64,000 nucleotides of DNA from Streptomyces hyderabadensis (GTDB lineage: Bacteria > Actinomycetota > Actinomycetes > Streptomycetales > Streptomycetaceae): NCBI RefSeq assembly GCF_020404845.1, contig NZ_JAIOJZ010000014.1, positions 1 to 64,000 on the forward strand. The letters are read 5' to 3'. The notes beneath the pieces are model-generated. The model had not been told where the DNA came from, ran no database searches, and saw nothing but the letters and a program-made list of their open reading frames with translations. Positions 37,772 to 45,601 of the stretch are shown in pieces. Within the stretch, counting starts at the first letter, position 1, and the number at the start of each line of letters is the position of its first letter. A program made the position numbers and the translations under genes.

Positions 37772-37800
37772 GCAGAAACTTGAACGGTTGCAGTTTCTGC
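37772..37800. promoter_or_regulatory. TetR operator candidate
   Basis: GCAGAAACT and AGTTTCTGC are perfect 9-base arms around an 11-base spacer, 55 bases before the monooxygenase start. A related element, AACTGGAACGGCACAGT (37726-37742), repeats the AACT-GAACGG-CAGT pattern inside the dyad (37777-37794), suggesting two binding sites. Confidence 0.6.
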
Positions 37801-37854
37801 CTCGTTTCTGCTTTGGTGGTGCCACGGGGGACCCACCGACGGAAGGAAGCCGCC

Positions 37855-39027
37855 ATGAACTCTCCGACACCCGCGATCGCGCGGATCAGCATCATCGGTG
37901 CGGGCCCGGGCGGACTCACCTGCGCCCGCGTCCTGCAACGGCACGGCATCGCGGCGACGGTGTACGACCGCGATCCGGACGCCGCCGCGCGGGACCAGGG
38001 AGGCTCGCTCGACCTGCACGAGGAGGACGGTCAGCTCGCGCTCCGCGAAGCCGGCCTGCTGGAGGAGTTCTTCGCGCTCGCCAGGTGCGAGAGCCAGGAG
38101 GAGCGCCGCTACGACCCCGCGGGACGCCTCCTGGGCCACCGGCTCCCGGCCGAGGGCGAGACGGCCCGCCCGGAGATCGACCGCGGTCAGCTCCGGGACC
38201 TCCTGCTGCGCTCGCTCGACCCCGGCACGGTGCGCTGGGGGCGCACCCTGGAATCGGTGGGCGGGCCGGCCGACGGGCCGCGGACACTGACGTTCGCCGA
38301 CGGGAGCACCGTCGAGACGGACCTCGTGATCGGGGCGGACGGCGCCTTCTCCCGGGTCCGTGCGGCGGTGTCCGACGCCGTGCCGCGCTACACGGGCGTC
38401 GGCTTCCTCGAAGCATGGTTCGACGCTATGGAATCCAGGCACCCGGAGCTGTCCGAACTGGTCGGCCGGGGCAGCGCCCATGTGGCCGACGGCGAGCGCG
38501 GCCTCTTCGCGCAGCGCAGCAGCGGTGGTCACCTGCGCGTCTACATCATGCGCAGGGTCGCCCAGGACTGGATGGCGGCGAGCGGCCTGAGCCCGCGGGA
38601 CACCGAGGGCATCCGCGCACACCTCCTCGCCGAGTACGCGGGCTGGTCGCCGCGGCTGCTCCGTCTGATCACCGAGAACGACGGCGCCTACGTCGACCGC
38701 CCGCTCTACGCCCTGCCGGTGCCGCACACCTGGCGGCCCACGCCCGGCGTGACCCTCCTGGGGGATGCCGCGCACCTGATGCCCCCGCTCGGTGCCGGCG
38801 TCAACCTGGCCATGCTCGACGCCGCCGAACTCGCGCTCGCCCTCGCCGGGTCCGCCACCGTCGACGATGCCGTGCGCGGCTACGAGAAGACGATGCTGCC
38901 GCGCTCGGCCGAGATCGCCGGGATGCTGGAGGGCGGCGCGGGCTTCCTGCTGGAGGAGCCGGACGCCGGGGACCTCGCGCGGTTCGACGCGCCCGGAGCA
39001 GGCCACGGGCCCGGCCCGGCCCGCTAG
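37855..39027 (+). CDS. TetX-like FAD monooxygenase
   Basis: 390-residue flavoprotein hydroxylase. The FAD motif IIGAGPGGLTCARVLQRHG starts at about residue 13. DQGGSLDLHEEDGQLALREAGLLEEF, the Arg in REQL-like EIDRGQLRDLLLRSL, and VTLLGDAAHLMPPLGAGVNLAMLDAAELALAL match the TetX/tetracycline-modifying subgroup most closely. Such enzymes hydroxylate tetracyclines and other polycyclic substrates, but I cannot infer resistance from sequence alone. Start ATG 37855 placed by GGAAGGAAG. Its stop shares the bases CTAG with that of the convergent chitinase gene. Confidence 0.85.
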   Translation: MNSPTPAIARISIIGAGPGGLTCARVLQRHGIAATVYDRDPDAAARDQGGSLDLHEEDGQLALREAGLLEEFFALARCESQEERRYDPAGRLLGHRLPAEGETARPEIDRGQLRDLLLRSLDPGTVRWGRTLESVGGPADGPRTLTFADGSTVETDLVIGADGAFSRVRAAVSDAVPRYTGVGFLEAWFDAMESRHPELSELVGRGSAHVADGERGLFAQRSSGGHLRVYIMRRVAQDWMAASGLSPRDTEGIRAHLLAEYAGWSPRLLRLITENDGAYVDRPLYALPVPHTWRPTPGVTLLGDAAHLMPPLGAGVNLAMLDAAELALALAGSATVDDAVRGYEKTMLPRSAEIAGMLEGGAGFLLEEPDAGDLARFDAPGAGHGPGPAR

Positions 39028-39767
39028 CAGCTCAGGTTGGCACCGGGCTCGACACCGAGGAGCTGGGTGAAGCGCTCGTAGTTGTCGATCCGGCTCTGGA
39101 CCTGCGCGGGGTTGCGCCCGTCGCACTCCAGGCTGCCGTTGATGGACCGGATGGTCTCCCCGAACCCGGCGCCGTTGACCATGGCGTCGTGCGGGGTCAT
39201 GGTGCCCGGCCCGGACTGGGTGTTCCAGTACCACAGGCCGGTCTTCCAGGCCACGGCCGAGTCGTTCTGGACCAGGTCGGGGTTGTTGAGCAGGTCGATG
39301 CCCAGGGCGTCCCCGGCGGCCTTGTAGTTGAAGTTCCAGCTCAGCTGGACGGGCCCGCGCCCGTAGTACTTGTCGGTGCCGGCCGGGCAGCCGTACGGCT
39401 GGGAGGCGTCGCAGTAGTGCGGGTAGTTGGCGGTGTTCTGCTCCACGACGTACACCAGCCCGCCGGTCTCGTGGCTGACGTTGGCGAGGAAGGCGGCCGC
39501 CTCCTGCTTCTTCACCGTGTCGCTCCCGGTGTTCGAGAACCCGGGGTAGGCGCTGAGCGCGGCGGTGAGGCCGCTGTAGGTGTAGAAGGAGTTCCGGTTC
39601 GGGAACATCTGGTCGAACTGGGCTTCGCTGACCACGAATTCGGCGGCGGCGGCCCGGGTGTCCGGCTGCTCGGACTTCTCCGCGACGGCCGACGGTGCCA
39701 TGGTCAGGGTGCACAGGGCGGCGGCCGCGCCGGTGGCGGCCAGCAGTGCGAGCTTGCGGTGCTGCAT
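39024..39767 (-). CDS. chiG: Secreted family 19 chitinase
   Basis: 247 residues with a signal peptide (KLALLAATGAAAALCTLTMAPSAVA). The GH19 catalytic domain fills the rest: FLANVSHETGG carries the general-acid Glu, and YYGRGPVQLSWNFNYKAAGDAL is the conserved substrate loop. No chitin-binding module, so it resembles the short ChiG type of S. coelicolor rather than ChiF (gene name from memory). Endo-hydrolysis of chitin outside the cell. It follows the LPMO gene by 116 bases on the same strand and is probably co-transcribed and co-induced. AGGAG lies nine bases before ATG 39767. Confidence 0.92.
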   Translation of the reverse strand: MQHRKLALLAATGAAAALCTLTMAPSAVAEKSEQPDTRAAAAEFVVSEAQFDQMFPNRNSFYTYSGLTAALSAYPGFSNTGSDTVKKQEAAAFLANVSHETGGLVYVVEQNTANYPHYCDASQPYGCPAGTDKYYGRGPVQLSWNFNYKAAGDALGIDLLNNPDLVQNDSAVAWKTGLWYWNTQSGPGTMTPHDAMVNGAGFGETIRSINGSLECDGRNPAQVQSRIDNYERFTQLLGVEPGANLSC

Positions 39768-39883
39768 CGGTGAGGACTCCTGCTCGGTGGGAGGGAGGGA
39801 AGGCGCGGGAAGGGCGGAGGGGGGGAGCGACCGCGCACCCTCGAAAGGGGCGCCGCCGCTCCCGCACCGCTCCGTCTGGCCCG

Positions 39884-40402
39884 TCAGCCGCCGACGTTGA
39901 CGTCGATGCAGGCGTAGAAGGCGTTGGAGGTGTCGGCGACGTTCCAGACGGCGAGGACCTTCTGCTGTCCGGTGAGCCCACCGAAGTCGACCTGGTGGTT
40001 CACGACCGCGCCCGGCTTCGCGCCGCCGTCGTCGAACAGCGCGATCCGCTGACCGCCGACGTAGTACTCCCAGGTGCTGGTGGCGTGCTGCGCGGTCAGC
40101 CGCCACGAGAACGTCGTGGTCTTCGACACCGGGGTGACCTGCCACCCCTTGCTGTCGTCGTCCAGTTCCGCGAAGCGGCTGTTGCCACCGCTGCAACTGG
40201 TCAGGCCCTTGGGGCCCTCGACGCTCTGGGGCTCGTACTTGATGTCGCCGCAGGACACCGTGCCCGCGGCGCACTGGGCCTGACGGCTGGGCGGGTCGGA
40301 GATGTAGCCGTGGGCGCTCGCCGAGGAGGCGGGCAGGCTGACGGCCACGACAGGGGCGAGGGCCGCGCCGATCAGGGCAGCGGTCTTCCGGCGTGCGTTC
40401 AT
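39884..40402 (-). CDS. chb3: Secreted chitin-binding lytic polysaccharide monooxygenase (AA10)
   Basis: 172 residues. The signal peptide ends SASA before His-Gly-Tyr, so the mature N-terminal His would form the copper histidine brace of AA10 LPMOs. The second His is in TAQHATSTWEYYVGG. Conserved WRLTA and the C-terminal FYACIDVNVG are typical. The mature size (about 142 residues) fits the small single-domain chitin-binding protein CHB3 of S. coelicolor. It cleaves crystalline chitin oxidatively, opening it for ChiG encoded just downstream. GAAGGAG precedes the ATG. Confidence 0.93.
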   Translation of the reverse strand: MNARRKTAALIGAALAPVVAVSLPASSASAHGYISDPPSRQAQCAAGTVSCGDIKYEPQSVEGPKGLTSCSGGNSRFAELDDDSKGWQVTPVSKTTTFSWRLTAQHATSTWEYYVGGQRIALFDDGGAKPGAVVNHQVDFGGLTGQQKVLAVWNVADTSNAFYACIDVNVGG

Positions 40403-40586
40403 GGGAACTCCTTCACATCCGGCCGTCCCAGGGCACGCGCGGTCGTGTGTGGGGGGACCGCGCGCACGCCGAGTACGGCCTCTCGTGGGTGGGGCCAGGA
40501 GGCGCGAAGGTGACGCGCACCCACCGTCCCCGCCGGGGCGTGGGACCCCGGCAGGGCTCAACTCCGTAAACGGAGCGGTGAGTTCT

Positions 40587-40602
40587 GTTGGACTAGACCA
40601 TA
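40587..40602. promoter_or_regulatory. DasR-responsive element (dre)-like site upstream of chb3
   Basis: The core TGGACTAGACCA matches the dre core TGGTCTAGACCA at 11 of 12 positions. It lies about 185 bases before chb3, in an AT-richer promoter patch. DasR represses chitin-degradation genes until glucosamine-6-phosphate accumulates, so this fits the chb3-chiG pair. The same core may also act as the GGTCT-type direct repeats known at chitinase promoters. Confidence 0.7.
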
Positions 40603-40642
40603 CAAGCGGTCGACGTGACCGTGTCAAGAGTGTGTCGAGGGA

Positions 40643-41596
40643 TCAGCCGGCGGCCCGCTTGGACTCCAGCCGGCCGAGCGGATGCGCGTCCCCGGCCAAC
40701 TCCTCGCGCACCGTCGTCCATTCGGCGTCGTCGACGCCGAGGGTGTGCCGGAGGTAGGCCAGGGTGACCCGCTGGACCAGGGCGACGTGGGCGGGGTTCT
40801 CGTCGGTGGTCTCCGCGGCCTCGTAGCCGGAGATGCCGCCCAGGAAGTGTTCCGCTCCGAACAGCGTCAGGAGGCTCTTCTCGCCGGGGCTGAGGACGTA
40901 CGGGTCGGCCGTCCAGTCCGCGCCGCGCACGGTGAACGGAAGGTCGTCCTTGTCGCCCGCGACCACGAGCGCGGGGGCGGTCATGCGGGTGAAGTCGGGG
41001 TCCCTCAGCCAGGGGAGGTGCTCGGCGGCGAACGGCGTCAGGGAGTCGCCGCCGGCGCCGGCCGTCGCGAGCAGCACGCCCGCCCTGACCCGGGGGTCGG
41101 AGAGGTCCTCCGCCTCCCCGGTGGCGGGGTCGCGGACGCGCAGCCCCAGCAGGATGCCCGCCGTCTGGCCGCCGAAGGAGTGGCCGGCCGCCGCGACGCG
41201 GGACCGGTCCAGCCGCCCGGCGAGGCCGGGTACGGCCGCCTCCACCACGTCCAGATTGTCGAGGACCCGCTTCATGTCCTCGACCCGGGAGCGCCACAGC
41301 CCCGGCCTGTGCGGGTCGTCCTCGGGAAGGCCCACCGTCCTGGAGTCGAGATGGGTGGGCTGGACCACCACGAAACCGTGGGCGGCCCAGTGGTCGGCGA
41401 GCGGGCCGTAGCCGTCGAGCGACGAGCCGAAGCCGTGGGCGAGGAGGACGAGGGGCAGCCCGTGCCCCGTTGCGGGCGCGGACACCCGCACGCGCAGGTC
41501 CTCGCCGCGCTCGGGGGCGTGTAGCACGACGGGTTTGACCGAGACGACCGGTGCTGTGGTGGCGACGCCGGCCGTCGCGCTGACTGATGCGGTCAT
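40643..41596 (-). CDS. Alpha/beta-hydrolase (chlorophyllase/dienelactone hydrolase-like)
   Basis: 317-residue soluble hydrolase. LPLVLLAHGFGSSLDGYGPLADHWAAHGFVVVQP carries the oxyanion HGFG, AAAGHSFGGQTAG the nucleophile Ser, and GAEHFLGGISGYE the late His. The layout resembles platelet-activating-factor acetylhydrolase/chlorophyllase-type enzymes. No signal peptide. It is divergent from a merR gene with a MerR-type dyad between, so it is likely induced by that regulator's ligand. True substrate unknown. Confidence 0.8.
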   Translation of the reverse strand: MTASVSATAGVATTAPVVSVKPVVLHAPERGEDLRVRVSAPATGHGLPLVLLAHGFGSSLDGYGPLADHWAAHGFVVVQPTHLDSRTVGLPEDDPHRPGLWRSRVEDMKRVLDNLDVVEAAVPGLAGRLDRSRVAAAGHSFGGQTAGILLGLRVRDPATGEAEDLSDPRVRAGVLLATAGAGGDSLTPFAAEHLPWLRDPDFTRMTAPALVVAGDKDDLPFTVRGADWTADPYVLSPGEKSLLTLFGAEHFLGGISGYEAAETTDENPAHVALVQRVTLAYLRHTLGVDDAEWTTVREELAGDAHPLGRLESKRAAG

Positions 41597-41677
41597 GAGG
41601 AGCCTTCCTTCTGGTGGCAGGGGGAGTGGGAAGCGGGGCCCGGGACGGGGGTGGGGCCCTCGCGCGTTACGCTAAAA

Positions 41678-41697
41678 CCTGACGTTGACGTGAGAGG
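41678..41697. promoter_or_regulatory. MerR-type dyad
   Basis: CCTGACGTTGACGTGAGAGG has CCT/AGG ends and ACGT inner arms. On the minus strand it lies between a TTGCCT -35 and a TAGCGT -10 separated by about 20 bases, the long spacer expected of MerR-controlled promoters, driving the hydrolase gene. Confidence 0.5.
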
Positions 41698-41734
41698 CAA
41701 GCCGTACGGCCCGGCTCATGGGAGGAGGTGCGGG

Positions 41735-42112
41735 ATGCGCATCGGGGAGCTCGCCGCCAGAACGGGCGTCAGCGTTCGGGCGCTGCGCTACTACGAGGAG
41801 CAGGAGCTGCTCGTCCCGGAGCGCAGCCACAGCGGCCAGCGGCTCTACCCGGACGGCGCGGTCGACCACGTCCGGCTGATCCAGCAGCTCTACGCCGCGG
41901 GCCTGTCGAGCCGCACCATCGTCGAACTCCTGCCGTACGCGCCCGACGGCCGGGCCACGCCGGAACTGCTCGACCGGCTGTCCGCGGAGCGGGACCGTGT
42001 CGAGGGCCGCATCACCGAACTGGTCGGCACCCGGGACCGGCTCGACTCCGTCATCACCGGCGCCACGAGCAATCTCCGCACCGGCCGGTCCTGCCGCGCC
42101 GGCGCCTCCTGA
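41735..42112 (+). CDS. MerR-family transcriptional regulator
   Basis: 125 residues. MRIGELAARTGVSVRALRYYEEQELLVPERSHSGQRLY is a textbook MerR winged helix, followed by a dimerisation coiled coil (about 85-110). Only one Cys (in SCRAG) near the end, so metal sensing is unlikely, and it probably senses a small organic signal. GGAGGAGG precedes ATG 41735. Divergent from the alpha/beta-hydrolase gene. Confidence 0.92.
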   Translation: MRIGELAARTGVSVRALRYYEEQELLVPERSHSGQRLYPDGAVDHVRLIQQLYAAGLSSRTIVELLPYAPDGRATPELLDRLSAERDRVEGRITELVGTRDRLDSVITGATSNLRTGRSCRAGAS

Positions 42113-42237
42113 GGCCCACCGGCGCCCGTCGGCCCGGGCCCGGGTGCTTCGGCCGTGCCGGTAGGGCCGACCGGGTAGAGGATGACCCGCCCGGTGCCGC
42201 CCGCCCGGGAAACGACCTCGTCGCTGCTAGTTTCGCC

Positions 42238-42283
42238 AGCCGTCGGAGCAATCCGGATATAGCCGTCGGAGCAATCCGGATAT
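42238..42283. repeat. Two perfect tandem 23-base repeats
   Basis: Two head-to-tail copies (42238-42260 and 42261-42283), each beginning AGCCGTCGG and ending AATCCGGATAT, with an internal ATCCGGAT palindrome. They end 41 bases before the ferritin-like gene and lie in its probable promoter. Candidate operator pair, but the regulator is unknown. Confidence 0.75.
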
Positions 42284-42323
42284 ATCGGTCTCAGGCGGGC
42301 GTCGGCTCGGAGAGGGAGTACGG

Positions 42324-43457
42324 GTGAGTGGTGTGCGCGAGGAATCGTCGGGGACGGGCGCCCCGTTCGGGCGGAGGACCTTCATGGCGTCGGCGGTACT
42401 GACGGCCGCCGCACCGGTCTCGGCCGCCGCCCCCGCCCGGGCGGCCGAGCGGCCGGAGGGCGCCGTGCCCGGCTGCCGCTCCGTGGCCCGGCTGCTCGCC
42501 GTCCCCGAGGACGGCCGCGGCGTCGACTGGCTGAGGGAGGGCCTCCAGGTCGCCGTGGCACTCGAACTCGCCACCATCCCGCCCTACCTGTGCGGATGGT
42601 GGTCCGTGGGGGACCGCACGAGCCACGTCGCACGGCTGATCCGGCGCATCATCGGCGACGAGATGTACCACATGGGCGTCGTCTGCAACCTGCTGGTCGC
42701 CGTGGGCGGCCGGCCGAGGATCACCGACGCGGCCCTCGCCTACCCGGGAGCGTTGCCGGGCGGGGTGCGCGACGGGGTGAACGTCTACCTCTCGGGTCTC
42801 ACCAGGCCCTTCGTGCACGACGTGATGATGGCCGTCGAGGCCCCGGAGGAGCCCCTCGCCCGCGGCATGAACAACTCGCCCAGCATCGGGCGCTTCTACG
42901 ACGACCTGCTGGGCGCCTTCCGGTCCGCGGCGCCCGAACTGTCGGCCCGCGGGCAGCTGTCCGAGCGCATCGGCTCCGACGTCCTGGAACCCGTCACCGA
43001 CCTCGACGGCGTCGAGCGGGCGATCGAGATCATCAAGGAACAGGGCGAGGGCACCACCAGCTCCCCCGAGGACGCCTTCGGCGACGACCACCCGGCCCAC
43101 TACTACGCCTTCGGTGAGATCTACCACGGGCGGCAACTGCGCCAGGAGGACGACGGGTGGCGGTTCACCGGTGCCCCCGTGCCCTTTCCCGACGCACGCC
43201 CCATGGCCCGCGTCCCGGCCGGTGGCTGGCCCGACCCGCCGCAGCGGGTGGCGGACCTCCTCGACCGGTTCGACACCGCCTACGCCCAGGTGCTGAGCAC
43301 CCTGGAGGCGGCCTGGGCGGACGGCGACGCGCGCACCCTGGGTTCGGCCGTGCGGACGATGCGCGGGCTGGAGGGCCCTGCCCTGGAGCTGATGGAGACC
43401 GGCATCCCGGGCGCCGGCGGCAACTACGGCCCCCAGTTCCGCCCGCCCCACGGGTGA
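42324..43457 (+). CDS. Exported ferritin-like protein (VioB/RebD-type diiron domain)
   Basis: 377 residues. A twin-arginine signal (GRRTFMASAVLTAAAPVSAAAPARA) precedes a ferritin-like domain: LELATIPPYLCGWWS and RIIGDEMYHMGVVCNLL give the Glu and ExxxH-type ligands of the PF12902 group, related to the N-terminal half of iminophenylpyruvate dimer synthases such as VioB. Those enzymes are cytoplasmic and part of bisindole pathways. Here there is no tryptophan oxidase gene nearby and the protein has an export signal, so a different oxidase role is more likely. Start GTG 42324 with GAGGGAG upstream. Confidence 0.75.
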   Translation: MSGVREESSGTGAPFGRRTFMASAVLTAAAPVSAAAPARAAERPEGAVPGCRSVARLLAVPEDGRGVDWLREGLQVAVALELATIPPYLCGWWSVGDRTSHVARLIRRIIGDEMYHMGVVCNLLVAVGGRPRITDAALAYPGALPGGVRDGVNVYLSGLTRPFVHDVMMAVEAPEEPLARGMNNSPSIGRFYDDLLGAFRSAAPELSARGQLSERIGSDVLEPVTDLDGVERAIEIIKEQGEGTTSSPEDAFGDDHPAHYYAFGEIYHGRQLRQEDDGWRFTGAPVPFPDARPMARVPAGGWPDPPQRVADLLDRFDTAYAQVLSTLEAAWADGDARTLGSAVRTMRGLEGPALELMETGIPGAGGNYGPQFRPPHG

Positions 43458-43478
43458 TGTCCGCGGGCCCCCGGCCCG

Positions 43479-43871
43479 CTACCGGACCTGCATGATCTGG
43501 ATCAGGTTGCCGCAGGTGTCGTCGAGGACCGCCGTGGTCACCGCGCCCGTCTCCAGCGGCTCCTGGGTGAAGTGCACCCCGAGTCCGCGCAGCCGGTCGT
43601 ACTCCGCCCGTACGTCGTCGACGGAGAAGGAGGCGGCCGGGATGCCGTCCTCGGCCAGCGCCGTCCGGTACGGCCGCACCGCGGGGTGGGCGGAGGGTTC
43701 GAGCAGCAGCTCGGTCCCGTCGGGGGCCTCGGGCGAGACCACGGTCAGCCACCGGTCCCCGCCCGCCCCCACCGGCACGTCGTGCTTCTTCAGGAAGCCC
43801 AGCGCCTCGGTGTAGAAGCGCAGGGCGTGCGCCTGGTCGTCGACGAAGACGCTGGTGAGGTGGATCTTCAT
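43479..43871 (-). CDS. VOC (glyoxalase/bleomycin-resistance fold) protein
   Basis: 130-residue vicinal-oxygen-chelate protein with the paired beta-alpha-beta-beta-beta repeats: KIHLTSVFVDDQAHALRFYTEALGFLKKH and AASFSVDDVRAEYDRLRGLGVHFTQEPLETGAVTTAVLDDTCGNLIQIMQ. Many close relatives are annotated as glyoxalase-like and uncharacterised. ATG start with GGAG eight bases upstream. Stands alone between the ferritin-like gene and the azt ATPase gene. Confidence 0.85.
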   Translation of the reverse strand: MKIHLTSVFVDDQAHALRFYTEALGFLKKHDVPVGAGGDRWLTVVSPEAPDGTELLLEPSAHPAVRPYRTALAEDGIPAASFSVDDVRAEYDRLRGLGVHFTQEPLETGAVTTAVLDDTCGNLIQIMQVR

Positions 43872-43957
43872 GGGGCCATCTCCGGTGTGTGGGTTCCGGG
43901 CCGTCGGGTCGCGAGGTGCTCGGGCGGGCCGAAACCCTCCGGGACACCACCTGCCTA

Positions 43958-44716
43958 TCAAGGGCCCGCGGGTCCGGCAACGGCCCAGACCTCGGCCAGG
44001 GCCGAGGCGGTGAGGACCCGGCCGGGGTCGCCGTGTCCCGCCAGGCGGCCCTCGCGCAGCAGCAGACAGGCCTCGGCGGAGCGGGCGGCCTCCAGGTCGT
44101 GCGTGGCGTGGACGACCGTCACGCCGTCGGCGACCAGCTCCGCCAGCAGCGCGGTGATGCGCTCCCGGGCCTCCGGGTCGAGGCCCGTGGTCGGCTCGTC
44201 CAGGAGCAGCAGGTCGGACTGCTGGGCGAGCCCCTGGGCGATGAGGGCGCGCTGCCGCTGCCCGCCCGACAGCTCCCCGAGCTGACGCGGGGCGAGGTCG
44301 GCGACGCCGAGCCGGTCCAGCGCCGCGTCCACGATCAGCCGGTCCCGGCGGTTCAGCCGCCGCCACGGCCCGCGCTCGCCCCACCGCCCCATCTCCACGG
44401 CCTGCCGGACGGTCAGCGGGAGGGCGTCCGCGACGGCGCCGCGCTGCGGCACGAAGGCGGGCGGCCGCTCGCCGCCCAGGTCCAGGTCGCCCGATGTCGG
44501 ACGGATCACACCGGCCAGCACACCGAGGAGCGTCGACTTGCCGCTGCCGTTCGGGCCGACGAGCGCCGTGACGGCCAACGCCGGTATCCGGCAGGTGAGT
44601 TGCCGCAGTACCGGCCGTCCCGGGTAGCCGGCGCACAGCCCGGCCAGCCGGGCGCGCGGCGCCCGCTCGGACGGTGCGGGGGGTGAGGAGGAGGATTTGT
44701 TGAACATGATTTTCAT
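43958..44716 (-). CDS. aztA: Zinc ABC transporter ATPase (AztA/ZnuC-type)
   Basis: 252-residue ATPase that powers the metal-uptake permease encoded divergently. Walker A GPNGSGKST, signature [15 protein letters not shown], Walker B LLLLDEPTTGLD and switch VVHATHDLEAA are intact. Start ATG 44716 is supported by GGAGGA seven bases upstream. That ribosome binding site lies in the 15-base gap before aztB, so the aztA transcript must begin near or inside the aztB start, antisense to it. ATG 44707 is the alternative. A Zur box covers the aztA start codon. Zinc rather than manganese is inferred from the AztC and AztD genes. Confidence 0.87.
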   Translation of the reverse strand: MKIMFNKSSSSPPAPSERAPRARLAGLCAGYPGRPVLRQLTCRIPALAVTALVGPNGSGKSTLLGVLAGVIRPTSGDLDLGGERPPAFVPQRGAVADALPLTVRQAVEMGRWGERGPWRRLNRRDRLIVDAALDRLGVADLAPRQLGELSGGQRQRALIAQGLAQQSDLLLLDEPTTGLDPEARERITALLAELVADGVTVVHATHDLEAARSAEACLLLREGRLAGHGDPGRVLTASALAEVWAVAGPAGP

Positions 44717-44724
44717 TGTAGTGT
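44697..44724 (+). promoter_or_regulatory. Candidate promoter for a leaderless aztB transcript
   Basis: TTGTTG (44697-44702), 16 bases, then TAGTGT (44719-44724). The last T is eight bases before the A of the aztB ATG at 44732, the spacing expected if transcription starts at the initiation codon itself. Confidence 0.5.
44701..44715. promoter_or_regulatory. Zur box
   Basis: TGAACATGATTTTCA matches the Streptomyces Zur consensus (TGAAAATGATTTTCA as I recall it) at 14 of 15 positions. It overlaps the aztA start and sits between candidate -35 (TTGTTG, 44697-44702) and -10 (TAGTGT, 44719-44724) elements of aztB, so bound Zur would block both genes when zinc is sufficient. Confidence 0.82.
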
Positions 44725-44731
44725 CCTCCGC

Positions 44732-45586
44732 ATGGATTGGTTGACGACCCCGTTCGAAGTGACGTTTGTGCAACGAGCCTTGTGGGGCGGCATCCTGGTG
44801 TCCGCCATCTGCGCACTGGCCGGCACCTGGGTCGTGCTCAGGGGCATGGCCTTCCTCGGCGACGCCATGTCCCACGGACTGCTGCCCGGGGTCGCGCTGG
44901 CCGCGCTGTTCGGCGGCAACCTGCTGCTGGGAGCGGTGGCGAGCGCGGCGGTGATGGCGGCCGGCGTCACCGCCCTCGGGCGGACCCCGCGACTCTCCCA
45001 GGACACCGGCATAGGGCTGCTGTTCGTCGGCATGCTCTCGCTCGGCGTGATCATCGTGTCGCGTTCGCAGTCCTTCGCCGTGGACCTGACCGGCTTCCTC
45101 TTCGGCGACGTCCTCGCTGTCCGCGAGCGGGACCTGCTCCTGCTGGGCGCCGCGCTGCTGGTGGCCCTGGTCGTCTCCGTACTGGGCCACCGGGCCTTCC
45201 TCGCCCTCGCCCTCGACCCGCGCAAGGCCCACACCCTGGGCCTGCGCCCCCGGCTGGCGCACGCGGTGCTCCTGGTCCTGCTGGGCCTCGCGATCGTGGC
45301 CTCGTTCCACATCGTCGGCACCCTGCTCGTCCTCGGTCTGCTCATCGCACCGCCGGCCGCGGCCCTGCCCTGGGCGCGCGGCGTGCGAGGCGTCATGGTC
45401 CTCGCCGCCCTGCTCGGCGTCACCGCCACCTTCGCCGGGCTGCTCCTGTCCTGGCACCTGAGCACCGCCGCCGGGGCGACCGTCTCGGCCGTCGCGGTGG
45501 CCCTGTTCTTCCTGTCCCACGCAGCATCCGGCCTGCGGCACCTGCGTGCCCGCCGAATCGCCGCCCCCGTCCCGACCGTCGACTGA
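44732..45586 (+). CDS. aztB: Zinc ABC transporter permease (AztB/ZnuB-type)
   Basis: 284-residue ABC-3 family permease with about eight membrane helices: LWGGILVSAICALAGTWVVLRGMAFLGDAMSHGLLPGVALAALFGGN contains the family signature GDAMSHGLLPG, and VVASFHIVGTLLVLGLLIAPPAAA the later conserved helix. It moves zinc inward using AztA and AztC. No ribosome binding site precedes ATG 44732, consistent with a leaderless message. It leads a four-gene run aztB-aztD1-aztC-aztD2 with overlaps. Confidence 0.9.
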   Translation: MDWLTTPFEVTFVQRALWGGILVSAICALAGTWVVLRGMAFLGDAMSHGLLPGVALAALFGGNLLLGAVASAAVMAAGVTALGRTPRLSQDTGIGLLFVGMLSLGVIIVSRSQSFAVDLTGFLFGDVLAVRERDLLLLGAALLVALVVSVLGHRAFLALALDPRKAHTLGLRPRLAHAVLLVLLGLAIVASFHIVGTLLVLGLLIAPPAAALPWARGVRGVMVLAALLGVTATFAGLLLSWHLSTAAGATVSAVAVALFFLSHAASGLRHLRARRIAAPVPTVD

Positions 45587-45601
45587 AGGAAACCCGAGGC
45601 G

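Noticed and set aside
37855..39027. Tetracycline resistance gene
   Set aside because: Sequence places it near TetX-like flavoproteins, but many relatives act on other substrates, so a resistance label is not supported.
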